Program-made: the position numbers and the translations under genes
Shown here: in pieces, positions 52,390-62,927 of the stretch
Position numbering within the stretch: the first letter of the stretch is position 1
Layout of the letters: each line of letters starts with the position of its first letter
The notes under the pieces: model-generated
The model's database searches: none
The model's input: the letters and a program-made list of their open reading frames with translations, nothing else
What the model was told of the DNA's origin: nothing
DNA from: Vicia villosa
Taxonomy: Eukaryota > Streptophyta > Magnoliopsida > Fabales > Fabaceae
Reading direction: 5' to 3'
DNA: 64,000 nucleotides
NCBI RefSeq assembly: GCF_029867415.1
Contig: NW_026706167.1
Span: 1 to 64,000 of the forward strand

Positions 52390-53823
52390 CTAAAACTTTG
52401 ACGAAGAGCCGACTTCACGTTCTAACATCTTCTGTTTCTTGAGCTGAGCGTTCTCTGACGTGAGCTGATCAATGATCCAGGAAGAAGGAGGGATATGATG
52501 AGAAAGTGACGTTTGTGACACTTGTCGATCGAGCACTTCAAGTAACTCATCCTTCCTTCTTAGGATGTTATGAATCTCAACGTTTTCCGTGTTGACGATT
52601 CGATACTTGTTCCTCCAAGCATTCCTTTCTTGGACTACCTTGTTTAATGCCGCTTGTAGTTTTTCAACATCGGTGGCGAAAAGGTATATTGGTTCCCTTA
52701 GGGGAATGGGTTCTTGATGCTGATATGGCATCCTGAGCTTGAATGCTCTGACGCGTACCCATTGAAGGTAAGGATCCAGGGAGATGCAAAGATGTTTTCC
52801 TAACAATCTTCTCCCTTTGCTGTGAACAAGACGCCAGGCTTGGACAATTTCCTTCTTCAACATGTTGCCATGATCGTCGATGTTCTTGAAGAACAGACCC
52901 TCCAATTGGATGTTACTTGGAATGTCTTTCATGGGATAGCCGTATTGACGACGGGCTAAAGCTGGATTGTAACTGATTCCTCCCTTAGTTCCAATAAGGG
53001 GTATGTTGGGAAAACTTCCGCAACTGAAGATGATCTTGGTTTCGTCGTTGTCAGGACTACACCATTCAATGTCCCTATGAGTGAGAGACATGATTTTCTG
53101 TGACCAGTAAAGGCCATCCCTCATATTCCAGAAAGTGCTAGACTTTGGCAGGTGCGAAACGAACCATTCGTATAACAACGGTACGCAGCATGTGATTAAT
53201 CCTCCTCGCTGCAGGTTTCTTGAATGCACAGAGTGATAAGCATCTGCAAGCAAGGATGGAACTGGATTTCCAATTAAGAAGATCTTAATTGCGTTGATGT
53301 CGACGAAATCATTAATGTTAGGGAACAAAAACAATCCGTAGATAAGCAAAGCCAAGATTTCCTTAAAAGCGCTCATATCTTGGATGCTGACGAAGTATCG
53401 AGCTTGATCAAACAGGAATTTGGAGGGCAATCCTTGAATTCCTCCTCTACTCACCATATGAGTTCTGATGTCGACTACGTTCAAAGGAGTAGTTGCAGCG
53501 ATGATAATGTCGTCAGGATTCTTTTCCAAACCGGAGTACGGATCTTGCGCATACACGGGTATTCCAATCAGACGAGAGTACTCCTCCAACGTAGGTATGA
53601 GCTGATAATCTGGAAAGGTGAAGCAGTGATACGTTGGATCGTAAAACTGTACCAAGGTGGGAAGGATCCCATCCACAATGTTGGTATTGAGCAAAGGCAG
53701 AAGTTTTCCATACTTCTCCTTGAAAGCCTGGGGGTTGACCACCAGTTTTCCGAGCTTTCCCAGTTCCTCGACCTGGGGAATCTTGAAGGTGTATTTCCTA
53801 GCTCTCTTTCTTCCGTAATCCAT
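52390..53823 (-). CDS. Ogre-2 ORF1 protein, open
   Basis: 477 residues from the Met at 53823 (MDYGRKRARKYTFK), chosen because it aligns with the Ogre-1 start; a further in-frame ATG lies 51 bases upstream. Contains QFYDPTYHCFTFPDYQLIPTLEEY and DINAIKIFLIGNPVPSLL as in Ogre-1. The C-terminal region again looks like a coiled coil. This is the only Ogre-2 frame without a lesion. Function unknown; the PMD/DUF7745-like resemblance is by eye. Confidence 0.82.
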   Translation of the reverse strand: MDYGRKRARKYTFKIPQVEELGKLGKLVVNPQAFKEKYGKLLPLLNTNIVDGILPTLVQFYDPTYHCFTFPDYQLIPTLEEYSRLIGIPVYAQDPYSGLEKNPDDIIIAATTPLNVVDIRTHMVSRGGIQGLPSKFLFDQARYFVSIQDMSAFKEILALLIYGLFLFPNINDFVDINAIKIFLIGNPVPSLLADAYHSVHSRNLQRGGLITCCVPLLYEWFVSHLPKSSTFWNMRDGLYWSQKIMSLTHRDIEWCSPDNDETKIIFSCGSFPNIPLIGTKGGISYNPALARRQYGYPMKDIPSNIQLEGLFFKNIDDHGNMLKKEIVQAWRLVHSKGRRLLGKHLCISLDPYLQWVRVRAFKLRMPYQHQEPIPLREPIYLFATDVEKLQAALNKVVQERNAWRNKYRIVNTENVEIHNILRRKDELLEVLDRQVSQTSLSHHIPPSSWIIDQLTSENAQLKKQKMLEREVGSSSKF

Positions 53824-54642
53824 GGTATAGATCCTTAAGTCCTTTCTCCGTTTCTCTCTTTCTATGAAGTTCAAAACGTTCGTTATTTAGTTTCCTTGAA
53901 AAACGACTCGAAAAAGACTCTTTTTGTTTTTAGTTGTTATTAATGAATGATGCATGAATGCATGAATGCACACACAAGAGTTTTAAACAAACATGGCGTT
54001 GAAGGGTATAGTGGTCATGAAGTCAAAATGCAAACCTCGCCCCAAATGGTAAACTAAGGATAAGGATTTTTTGTACTTGTAGAACGGGTTCTAGGGGTCT
54101 CAGAGTTTTTGCTCGACCTTAAAGATACGTTGACTGGTATCTATAAAAGAGTTTTCTCTGAGGTTAGTATCTGCGTGACAATTACTTTCGTAATCACCGC
54201 TCTACGTCCTAAAAAAGGCTTTAGGTGGGGTTAATGTGTTTTTAGGTCCTCCTGGTACAAATTAGTCTCGGAATGCATTGGCGCAGTTAATCACAACCAG
54301 CCAGGCAAATCCCAAGAGTAGAATTGTGAACCAAGATTAGAGGGTCTTCACCGGGAAGACATCCTCCATCCTATCTTATGTTGCACTCAAATCCGGGTAT
54401 AGGATTTCTCACCACAAGGGGGAATCAAGCCCTTTCCCGATACAGAATAAACAAAATAAACAAATATAAATGCAGCAAACACATGAAATGACACAGAGCT
54501 TAGGCAGGATCTCTCTTGTTTGAGGGGGAATTTGGCATCCCAAATTCCTCATTGGGGCTGGACCAGCAACAGGTCAACCATTGGTTTGGATGAAAAACCA
54601 AGGTTTTTAACACTTATATCCCCAGCAGAGTCGCCATTTTTC
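53824..54642 (-). other. Ogre-2 5' leader with CATGCATT repeats
   Basis: 819 bases from LTR to ORF1, almost the same length as in Ogre-1 (818). Contains GCATTCATGCATTCATGC at 53945-53975 and a small hairpin ATTAC-GAAA-GTAAT near 54172-54186 in element sense. No protein. Confidence 0.7.
54621..54636 (-). promoter_or_regulatory. Ogre-2 primer binding site
   Basis: Minus strand TGGCGACTCTGCTGGG, six bases from the 5' LTR end, as in Ogre-1. The tRNA-Arg assignment rests on knowledge of the family. Confidence 0.85.
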
Positions 54643-57600
54643 TGTGGTGTCATTTTTTTTACCTCCCCGTTTCACTTGGGAGGACGGCACGCTAGACCCT
54701 TCACGCGAAATTTGGAAGGAGAATGCGCCCGTGGCGGGATGAATTTTATTTCAGTTCTTCCTACGATATCACACGAACTTTCTTATTGTCCTACGAGTAG
54801 GAAAGGGAAAAAAGATCTCAACTAAACCCTAGGAGTTTGCTAAGTGTGGGGATTCACCTAGACTAGAAATTCTGGAGTCCGGGGGGTCGGTTATACATAG
54901 GGAAGTGTTTAAACACCCTACATATCTGTAGTACTCTACAGGAACCTTCTCTGTGTCTAATTGTGTTTGTGCTGCTAATGATTATTTGGGAAAGTTTCTC
55001 CTTTGTGTTAGGAGAAGGAATTGAATTGAATAAAAGAAAGACAGACTGACTGACTGACTATTTTTGGTATTTTATTAGCTCGCTGAGATTCCTTGTGAAC
55101 CTCATGCCTACATATCCCTAATGGAAGTCAGAGCTTAATGTAGTTCGGGGAACTAATTGATTATTAATTATTTTTGGGTGCCTTGCTTGAAGCTCAAGGT
55201 TGAAGCTTTGAATTAAATCTCTGTTTACAGTAAAGAGACATGAAGTCATCTTTATAGAGAGGTATTTCTACTATTCCACCACAAACATTTTAAAAGAGTG
55301 ACAGAATGATTGAATTCATTTCATTAAGAGAGTGACCTTACTTGTGTGTTTGCAAGTATGCTAGTATCTCTTGAATGAAAGAAAGATGCTCGTCCAAATT
55401 AGGGAAAGTGTACAAGTCTGGGGATGTGCCAGAGCATGTCTTTCAGAGTCCTAAATGGGAGACTTTGATTGAAATTGAAATGTGTAATGTTTGTTTGTTT
55501 GAATGTGGTGAGATAGAAGAAAGATCTCTCTATAGAGATAAGCTATGTCTATCTACTGTATAAAAGATTTGATTTTTTAGCTGGCCTGTATGAGGCCCAA
55601 GCTTGAGGCTTTTTGATTGATTGATTATTATTATGACTCTGGGAGAAAACTCCACTGAGGATTAATTTACAAGGGATTTTTATGTTCTGTACAAAGCCCA
55701 GAATTGAGGCTGACTCTACTTAGGGAAAATCTATTTTGATGGGTTTGATTTGGTGTTCTGTACAAAGCCCAGAATTGAGGCTGACTCTAGCTAGGGGAAA
55801 TATTATTTTCTGCCTTATACAAAGCCCAAGGTTGTGGCTGACTGAGTATGAATGACTCTAATAGGGAAAAGATCCTAGATGTTAGGAATCTTTGACACAT
55901 GAAGTATGGTTTATCTGCCTTGTACAAAGCCCAAGGTTGTGGCTACTCAACAATGAAGGGCTCACTGGGGAGACTCTATTATCTGCCTTGTACAATGCCC
56001 AAGGTTGAGGCTGACTATTAACAGGGGAGTTTTATTGTTTTGGTGCCTTGTTTGAAGCCCAAGGTTGAGGCTAACTGTTTTTTGTTGGTTTTGACTCTAC
56101 TGAAGGATTTATTTATTAAAAGACTGATTTTTTTGGAAGCTAACCCTTTCCAGGGATTTTGACTCAGCTGGAGAAATTGTCTGTTAAAAGACTGATTTTT
56201 GTCATGTTTTTGGAGGCTGACCCTTTCCAGGGGTTTTGACTCTTTTGGGGAAATTATCTCTTAAGAGAAATGAATCTTTGGTTTTTTGAAGAAGTGATTT
56301 TGGAGGCTAACCATTTCCAGGGGTTTTTGTTAAAATGAAAGAATGTGTGGAGGCTAACCCTTTCCAGGGGTTTTTATTAAGATGATTGGCAGAAAGATTA
56401 TCTAGTGAGACTTCTTGTTTAAAGCCCAAGATGAAGGCTGACACTTGCTGAGGATAAGCAAACATGGATCCTAGACTCTGCTAAGGAAAATTGATGAAGA
56501 TAAGGGTGACAGAGACTGTCCATGTCTCTCATTCCAAAAGGTGTACTCAATGTAAAATTGAGACAAATTTAGCTTGTTTAAAGTCTGGTTTAAATTGGAA
56601 GAAACTCACCAGGGTATGTTAAAAGGTAACTAAAGATCTGTTCCTATGTTTGTAAGAAACCTGATGGGTCCTTGTATACAAGCTCAAGAGGAAGCTGGAA
56701 ATGCTTTTAAGAAGCCTGTGGGTCCTTGTACAAAGCCCAAGAGGAGGCTAATCGAGGGTCATCGAGGGTCCTTGTTATAGCACAAGAGAAAGCTATGTAG
56801 TTTTGAACTTATTTTGGCTTTAAGCAAATGGGTAAGAGGTTTCACCGGGAATAATTCCTCTTTGGGTGGATGTGTCCTATTTTGGGTTCTAAGGTTTTTG
56901 CCAAGATGTTTCACCGGGAATAATTCATCTTGGGGGTTTGAACTACAGATCTCTAATTAGGAAAGAGCCTTCACCGGGAAGACATTCTCAATCCTAGGTC
57001 ATATTCCTATAATATATATAGTTTAACTGTCCTAGGGTTTACACTCAAATGTAGTTCTAAACAAATATATGCACAGTTTATATTTGACAGTAATTTAAAC
57101 AAAGACTGTAAATTGAAAGCTTGTAAAGCCTAACCTGGATGGAGTGGAGGCCTTTGAAGAAGTACGTACAAAGCCTTACCAGTAATTGATGGATAACAGT
57201 TGAATATATAGGATAAACAGTTAATGGTTTTTTGAAAACAGAAGAAGTGAAGATGGACAAAGGTCACATAGGTATCTGAAGAGTTTCACCGAGAATAATG
57301 CCCTTCAAATACCAGAAGAATATTTTGAAAACAGAAAGAAGATTTTGAAAATACAGTTTTGAAAACAAGCTAAGAAGAGAAGAAGGTGTTGGGACTTACA
57401 CTCTATTAGAGGCCCACTTAAAAAATGATTCACTGTTATGAGAAACAGTTGAAAATGATTGGTAATGATATAAGGTTTTGTTGTTTGAAAATCTTAATCA
57501 TCTGTTTGATCGGAGATTGAAAACAGTTTTGCAAATTGACAAAAGTCAACTTAATTAAGGCAAAGATGAAATCTATACCTAATTAAGACCTAAATAATTA

Positions 57601-57884
57601 GGGTTTTATCATAAAATTATTCACAAAGTAATTAGGTTAAAACAAAATGAAAATATATATTTTAAAGTGTTTAAGAAAACATTTAAAACATACTATTTTA
57701 AACCTAATTAAAATACATGAAATAAATAATATTTTTATGATTTTTTTGATTATTCATAAAATAGATATATTAAATAACAAGTGTGTGAAAAATGAAGTGA
57801 AAATGAATTAATTTGATAGGTTAAATAATTGTGTAAAGTTGATAAAAAAAATGGAAGAAAAATAGTAGTAAAAAAATATGGTTT

Positions 57885-57956
57885 GGTCTCACCAAGGGTT
57901 GAACTCACGCCCTCTTGGTTATCCAACAAAACAATTACCAACTGAGCCACGCGCGT
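57885..57956 (-). ncRNA. tRNA-like module B, Ogre-2 5' LTR
   Basis: Copy of 37681-37752; one change lies beside the B box (CAAGGG versus CAATGG on the + strand). The T-run is retained at about 57870-57876. Confidence 0.62.
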
Positions 57957-58038
57957 GGACTGATTAGCAGAGGTGCCCATGTGATTATATGTGAAAGCAA
58001 AGCATGAAAAATATTTGAAAAAAATAAAATGGACAAAA

Positions 58039-58120
58039 GGTCTGAGGGGGGGATCGAACCCCAGACCTAAGGCATGGCAAGAGTTTGGACGCGCGCTGTA
58101 ACCATTGGGACACTACGATG
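58039..58120 (-). ncRNA. tRNA-like module A, Ogre-2 5' LTR
   Basis: Copy of 37834-37925 with the perfect B box GTTCGATCC kept. Being present in both LTRs, it predates this insertion. Confidence 0.58.
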
Positions 58121-58915
58121 AATTCGTAAGTGACACACCTATCATTCAAAATAAAATAAACTCGTTTCTGGGAAATTCAAAAAATGGCGCCACCATCTTC
58201 ATCTTCAACCTCAAGCTTTTGAATTTCTGGAAATCGTATCTCTCTCAATTCTCAACCAAATCCAAAGATGTAAAGATGGATTTTGCTCGTTTTTGGACGA
58301 GGATTATGATGGTGTCCTTTAATTTTATTTATTTTCAGTATAACATAAAATTCGCAAGCATGAACACTAAGAACCCTAAAACTGGAATTAAACATGAAAT
58401 ACTATATATGCATGATTTGATGCAATTGATTGAGGGCTAATGATCTATGAAGGTGCAGAAACCAACTGGTAACTTCATTTTAAATTTATCATGCGTGAAT
58501 TATAGAGTTTGAAGCTTTTGAAACTTACCTGAAAAATGAAGATTTGGCTCTGATCAAAATGTGTTACAGAACTGTTGTAACAATCCAGATAGCTTCAATG
58601 ACTCCTTTGGAAGGTGTTGAGATGCCTGGCTTGGACTGAAAGTGCCCAGAACTTCTTGCTCGACCCCAACTGCAACAGCTCCAAGTGAGAGGTGAAGATG
58701 ATGATTCTTCACGCCCAGAAGTGTTTCAGAGGTTTGGATCACCTCTAAATGACTCCCCTAAGGTGTTTGAATACTTAATTCCAAAGGAAGAGCTCTGGTT
58801 TGAAGAATCCAAGTCTTCTTGCCAAAGAACCTTTGAAAACCTTAAGTATGAAGAAAGAAGAGAGAAAGCAAGAATTATGTTGCTTTGGTGTGTTTTCTGA
58901 ATGAGAAAGAGCCCT

Positions 58916-58924
58916 CTATTTATA
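58916..58924 (-). promoter_or_regulatory. Ogre-2 5' LTR TATA box
   Basis: Minus strand CCTATAAATAGAGG. This is the copy that would drive the genomic RNA. Confidence 0.8.
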
Positions 58925-59511
58925 GGCAAATGGCTCAGAGCAATTGAACATAGCAAGCTTGCTTAGTGTAGTGAGTTTGGTTTCTTAGCCAAGAAGAAAA
59001 TTTGAAAAGATCCTAAATGCAATGATGCATTTTCGGGCTAGCTTCCCCAACCATTGATCTTGTATGATCTAAGGGAACATTTCTGATTCAGAGGAGAGTT
59101 CTAATTGGCTTAGAACAAGATTCCTTGATGATTCATCATTTGCCATAAATTCAAAAATGCAATCATTACATAATCACATGCCTTTGTTTTTGGGAATCTT
59201 CTCTAATCCTTATGCAATGATGAATTTGGATGCATGGCATGTTTTCAGATGCATTAGAGGTCGTGTAGCATCACTTAGTGAAGCAAAATGCACAAAATTG
59301 CAAAGTTTCAAATTGTACATGACCTATAATTTCACTTCATGAGGCCAACTTTGAACAAGCATAACTCTTAGCTCAAAATGAATTTGGAGAAGGTTGAACA
59401 CAATTTGGAAAGCCCTAAACATATACTTCAAATCATTAGTTTATGGTTCCTTCAGAATCCTTTGGCAAATTTGTGAAAAATGAGGCCAAAGTTGGAAGAA
59501 AACTAGGTTAA

Positions 59512-59539
59512 AAACACTTAGAAAATTTTCTAAGTGTTT
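59512..59539. repeat. Perfect 28-base palindrome in Ogre-2 LTR
   Basis: The left arm is AAACACTTAGAAAA and the right arm its exact complement, 930 bases from the LTR start. Ogre-1 has a similar ACTTAGAAAA/TTTTCTAAGT inverted repeat at about 15093-15113, also about 930 bases from its LTR start. Confidence 0.85.
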
Positions 59540-60464
59540 ATGACCTAAAACTTCAAAATTTCCAAATCTCTTAAATGATTGATCTTTTGAAAAAAGTTCC
59601 ATTGTAAGATGTTGTTTTATTTTGCAAGATCTACAACTTTCATGTTGGATGTTTTTTGAGTTGTGTAGGTGAAATTTTGAGTTCCCACAATGCCCTCAAA
59701 AACCCTAATTCCCGACTTTTTGCTCCTTGAAGATTCTTCTTGAATTTCTTTGGTCAAATGACTTTAATATCCATATATTGATGATATTGATCCTTGAAAG
59801 TCATGGTTTGACCAAAAATCTTAAAAGTCAAAGGTGATCCCATACAGTTGACTTTTTCCAGATAAGGTGAGATTTTGGACTTTTGTGTGGAATTAAGATC
59901 TTCTCCTCAAATGAGTGATGTAAATGGGTTATATTGAGGTAGCAGAGGTTCTTGAATCATGTCTTGAGTTTTGGATCCATGCCCTGATTAAAAGTCAACT
60001 ATCCAGATGAATTAGGTTAAAAACCCTAATTGTCGACCAGATGAAATTGGTGACTGTGGATCTTGAATTGAGGTGTGATGTCCAGTGGATCTTATTGTAT
60101 GGATCATTTGAAGATGATTTAAGTCTTTAATAGATGTCCTGGAGCTTTTTAGGGTTTCCCAAAGGTGATCCCTGATTTCAGTCCTTGATAGGCTCAAAAA
60201 CCCTAGTCTGGTGACCTGAGTAAATCTGTACTCAGAGGACTGGGTGTCTAATCAATCATAGGTGAAAAAATGAAGCTCTTGAGTCCTATGATTATGTTAG
60301 AGACTAATCCTTCTACTGATTGATCCTTTGCCTGAGTTTTCTTGTCTTTGAACATCCTTGATTAAATGCCAAATGAAGAAGTGACTGCTCTGGGTACTTG
60401 CTTTGACCTGATGAAAATCCTGATGATATGTCATCTCAGGGGGGTCAAAAATTAGGGTATGACA

Positions 60465-61415
60465 GTATGAATGTACACATATGACATACTTATAACATCA
60501 CCGATCCGATGTTTCACATCGTCTCATTACAATTCACCAATTCATCACCAATAAGCATGCACATGTCTTAACACTCATTCAATCATATCACAATGAAAAT
60601 CAAGATAGTTTCAACACCATAACAACACATTGCTACATTCACACATATATGTACACAATGCTACAATTCATCATTTAAATTAACTCGAAATTTAAAATAA
60701 AATCGGGCCATTACCCATTTCCCCAATTCATCATATAGAGCTCTGACTCAGATTCGTAACGCCCAAAACGACACATAAATCGGACGCTCGGATCAAAAGT
60801 TACGAATTTTTAGAATAAAACAATTTTTCAAAAAACTTTAGTGGTAACCGGTTACCTAAATTGGAGTAACCGGTTACTACACATGGCAGTAACTATTTTT
60901 CTCAAAACATTCAGTGGTAACCGGTTACCTCAATCCAAGTAATCGATTACTGCCTGACGGACAACCAAAAATCCTATTCGTAAACAGCGGTAACCGGTTA
61001 CCTCAATTCGAGTAACCGATTACTGCCTCCAAGACAGCAACAACAACGCCAAAACCAACAGTGGTAACCAGTTACCATACTTCAAGTAACCGGTTACTTC
61101 GTACCTGCAACCCTAAAATCCACTTTTGACAGCAATTAAACATTTCCAATTCAACCAGTTTCATCCCCAAACGAACACCACATACAAACAGCACCAGTTT
61201 ACATGTTACAACATAATTCTAACACGTTTTAGACATCAATTAACAACATGCATTATCATCATCATTCAATTTCACCAAATCATACAAAAGTTATAAATTT
61301 ACTCAAACCTAACAATTCCCCAAAACCCAACACATTTAATTGACTCAAACAACAATCCTAATCAATCATACTACCCTTGATTGTATAATAATAAGAACAA
61401 GCATACAATCACAAA
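60465..61415 (+). mobile_element. TGTAACACCC-type LTR, right part
   Basis: Continuation of 33718-34435 after the GTATG duplication. It contains paired palindromes (60843-61098), then AT-rich sequence with nothing further recognised. Its right end is set by the inferred start of the copia LTR at about 61416, which is uncertain by tens of bases. Confidence 0.65.
60843..61098. repeat. Paired palindromes GGTAACCGGTTACC / AGTAACCGGTTACT
   Basis: Four pairs: 60843-60856 and 60865-60878; 60916-60929 and 60938-60951; 60989-61002 and 61011-61024; 61063-61076 and 61085-61098. Each pair has starts 22 bases apart, and pairs are 73-74 bases apart. In pair 2 the second site reads AGTAATCGATTACT: both halves changed together, keeping the symmetry. 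Confidence 0.9.
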
Positions 61416-61509
61416 TGAGTTTTTGATTCATGGCAAACATCACAAGCAACCAAATACAAGAGCACAAGTGAATGACTCAAAGAAAATGAAGTTTTGACCA
61501 TCGTTGCAT

Positions 61510-61815
61510 CTGTCAGGTCGACCTAGTTCACAATCAGGTCGACCCAAATTGAAGTAAAAATTGCATACTTCTGTTAGGTAGACCCAGTGCTTCAGCAGGT
61601 CGACTCAAAGTGAAGTAAAAACAACATGGTTCTGTTAGGTCGACTCATCCTTTATCCTAGGTCGACCTAAACTGAAGAAAAGCCTCAAAAATTCAATTTA
61701 ACTGACTTTAGGTCGACCTAACCTACCAACAGGTCGACTCAACTGGAAGTAATTACAACTTGGCCAAATCTAACTCTGTTAGGTCGACCTAACCAACAAA
61801 GTAGGTTGACCTATC
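61510..61815. repeat. AGGTCGACCT palindrome repeats in copia U3
   Basis: Ten or so copies of AGGTCGACCY, in pairs about 20-25 bases apart, repeating every 60 bases or so, all upstream of the TATA box. The best site is GTTAGGTCGACCTAAC (61778-61793), a perfect 16-base palindrome. Confidence 0.85.
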
Positions 61816-61868
61816 TGCTCAAAACCTGCCAAACTATGTGTGTTTTGCTGATACACAGATCCTGCTCC

Positions 61869-61878
61869 TTTATATATT
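61869..61878 (+). promoter_or_regulatory. Copia LTR TATA box
   Basis: CCTTTATATATTCC just downstream of the palindrome array and about 1 kb before the LTR end. Confidence 0.6.
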
Positions 61879-62874
61879 CCTTCATGTCATTTATTGCAAA
61901 TTAACACCAACAACTGAAAGATACACAAAGGCTTCTCATCTTTGAACATCGACACAACTCCAACACAACTACACACAATCATTTTTGCGTTGAGGGTTTG
62001 CGCTCAAGATCGATAACGTCCATGGAACAGAATTGAAGATTCCTAGTGGGTGAAGATTTGTGGGGTTTTGGTGAATAAAATCTGCGGATTTTGTCCTCCA
62101 AGATTGGTGAATTTTGGGGGTTTTTATCAAGAGGCTTTATCAAAGATTCAGCTGAGTGTGAAGATTGAAGAACAAGGGTTCAAGGAATTCAATACACTGC
62201 AGCAAGGAAATCAAAGTGAAGCTCTTGGAAGACCTTGATCTGGCTCAAGATTAAGGGGGAAGAAGATTCAAAGGATCAACATAATTGGTTTATCGTTTAT
62301 CGCTTTGTTATCTTCTTTGTATAAACTGTTTTCAATAATAATGAAAGACATCCCAATTCCCGTTTGGAATTGGGGGCAGATGTAGTCGTAGCGAGGACGA
62401 TCGACGAACTGCCTGAACAAATATCGTGTTGTTATCGCTTTTGTCTTTTCATTTACGTTTTGTTCGTACTTGGTTATAATTGCAAATTGATCAACGATTC
62501 AAGTGTTAAATTTGTGTATTAAGAACCTTCGTAAACATCACAATTCACCACATATTGAATCACAATCAATTTAGATATTATCACCAAGTGTTTGTGCTTT
62601 TGCTTCATCCATTATCAAAGCATTGCAAACAAAGTTTATCAAATCAGAAGTTAATCGTTTTTCATTAGAGCAACAAATTGATTCTATAATCTATCCTTTC
62701 ATTGTTAATCCCAATTATCTTGTGGTTTTATCACATATACAACCTTTTCAATAGCGGTCCGGAATAGACGCAAGTCGATCCCGAACCGCTTTCGCTTAAG
62801 TTTGAAATAAGTCCGAAAAACTCTGAGAGATCTATTCACCCCCCTCTAGATCCTTAAGCCTAGCGTCTAACAAG

Positions 62875-62887
62875 TGGCATCAAGAGC
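62875..62887 (+). promoter_or_regulatory. Copia primer binding site
   Basis: TGGCATCAAGAGC resembles the TGGTATCAGAGC site used with initiator tRNA-Met by most plant copia elements; it has one substitution and one extra base. Confidence 0.75.
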
Positions 62888-62927
62888 TCTGGTTTATTCC
62901 GTGCTACGTGAAACACTTATTGGAAAG

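Larger units (their letters stand above)
34436..60464 (-). mobile_element. Ogre-2: complete 26.0 kb Ogre element with GTATG duplication
   Basis: Flanked by GTATG at 34431-34435 and 60465-60469. The 5' LTR (right) is 54643-60464 and the 3' LTR (left) 34436-40228. The layout equals Ogre-1: PBS, ORF1, gag-pro, intron, pol, hairpin array, repeat-rich 3' UTR, PPT. The protease region holds a nested solo LTR (46888-48326). Lesions: in-frame stops in gag-pro (three) and integrase (one), a 4-base insertion in RT, and about 70 bases deleted from the integrase zinc finger. LTR copies differ at about 1% or less where I compared them. Non-autonomous now, but it still has all cis signals. Protein and LTR differences from Ogre-1 show a separate family. 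Confidence 0.96.
54643..60464 (-). repeat. Ogre-2 5' LTR, 5822 bp
   Basis: Pairs with 34436-40228. It carries tRNA-like modules at 57885-57956 and 58039-58120, a TATA box at 58916-58924 and a perfect 28-base palindrome at 59512-59539 that is half-deleted in the other LTR. Confidence 0.95.
61416..62872 (+). repeat. Ty1/copia 5' LTR
   Basis: Ends GCGTCTAACA two bases before a tRNA-iMet-like PBS. The start is placed at TGAGTTTTTGATTC (61416) by inference only; no second LTR is in the window to confirm it. TATA box TTTATATATT at about 61869-61878. AGGTCGACCT palindromes lie in U3. No protein is encoded; the small ORF at 62050-62238 is not supported. Confidence 0.7.

Noticed and set aside
60843..61815. 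CRISPR or phage-type repeat array
   Set aside because: The palindromes are short and in LTR U3-like DNA of plant elements; regulatory sites fit better.
62874..62927. Upstream start of the copia gag at 62874
   Set aside because: The codon is GTG and lies in the primer binding site; the ATG at 62928 starts the recognisable gag N-terminus.
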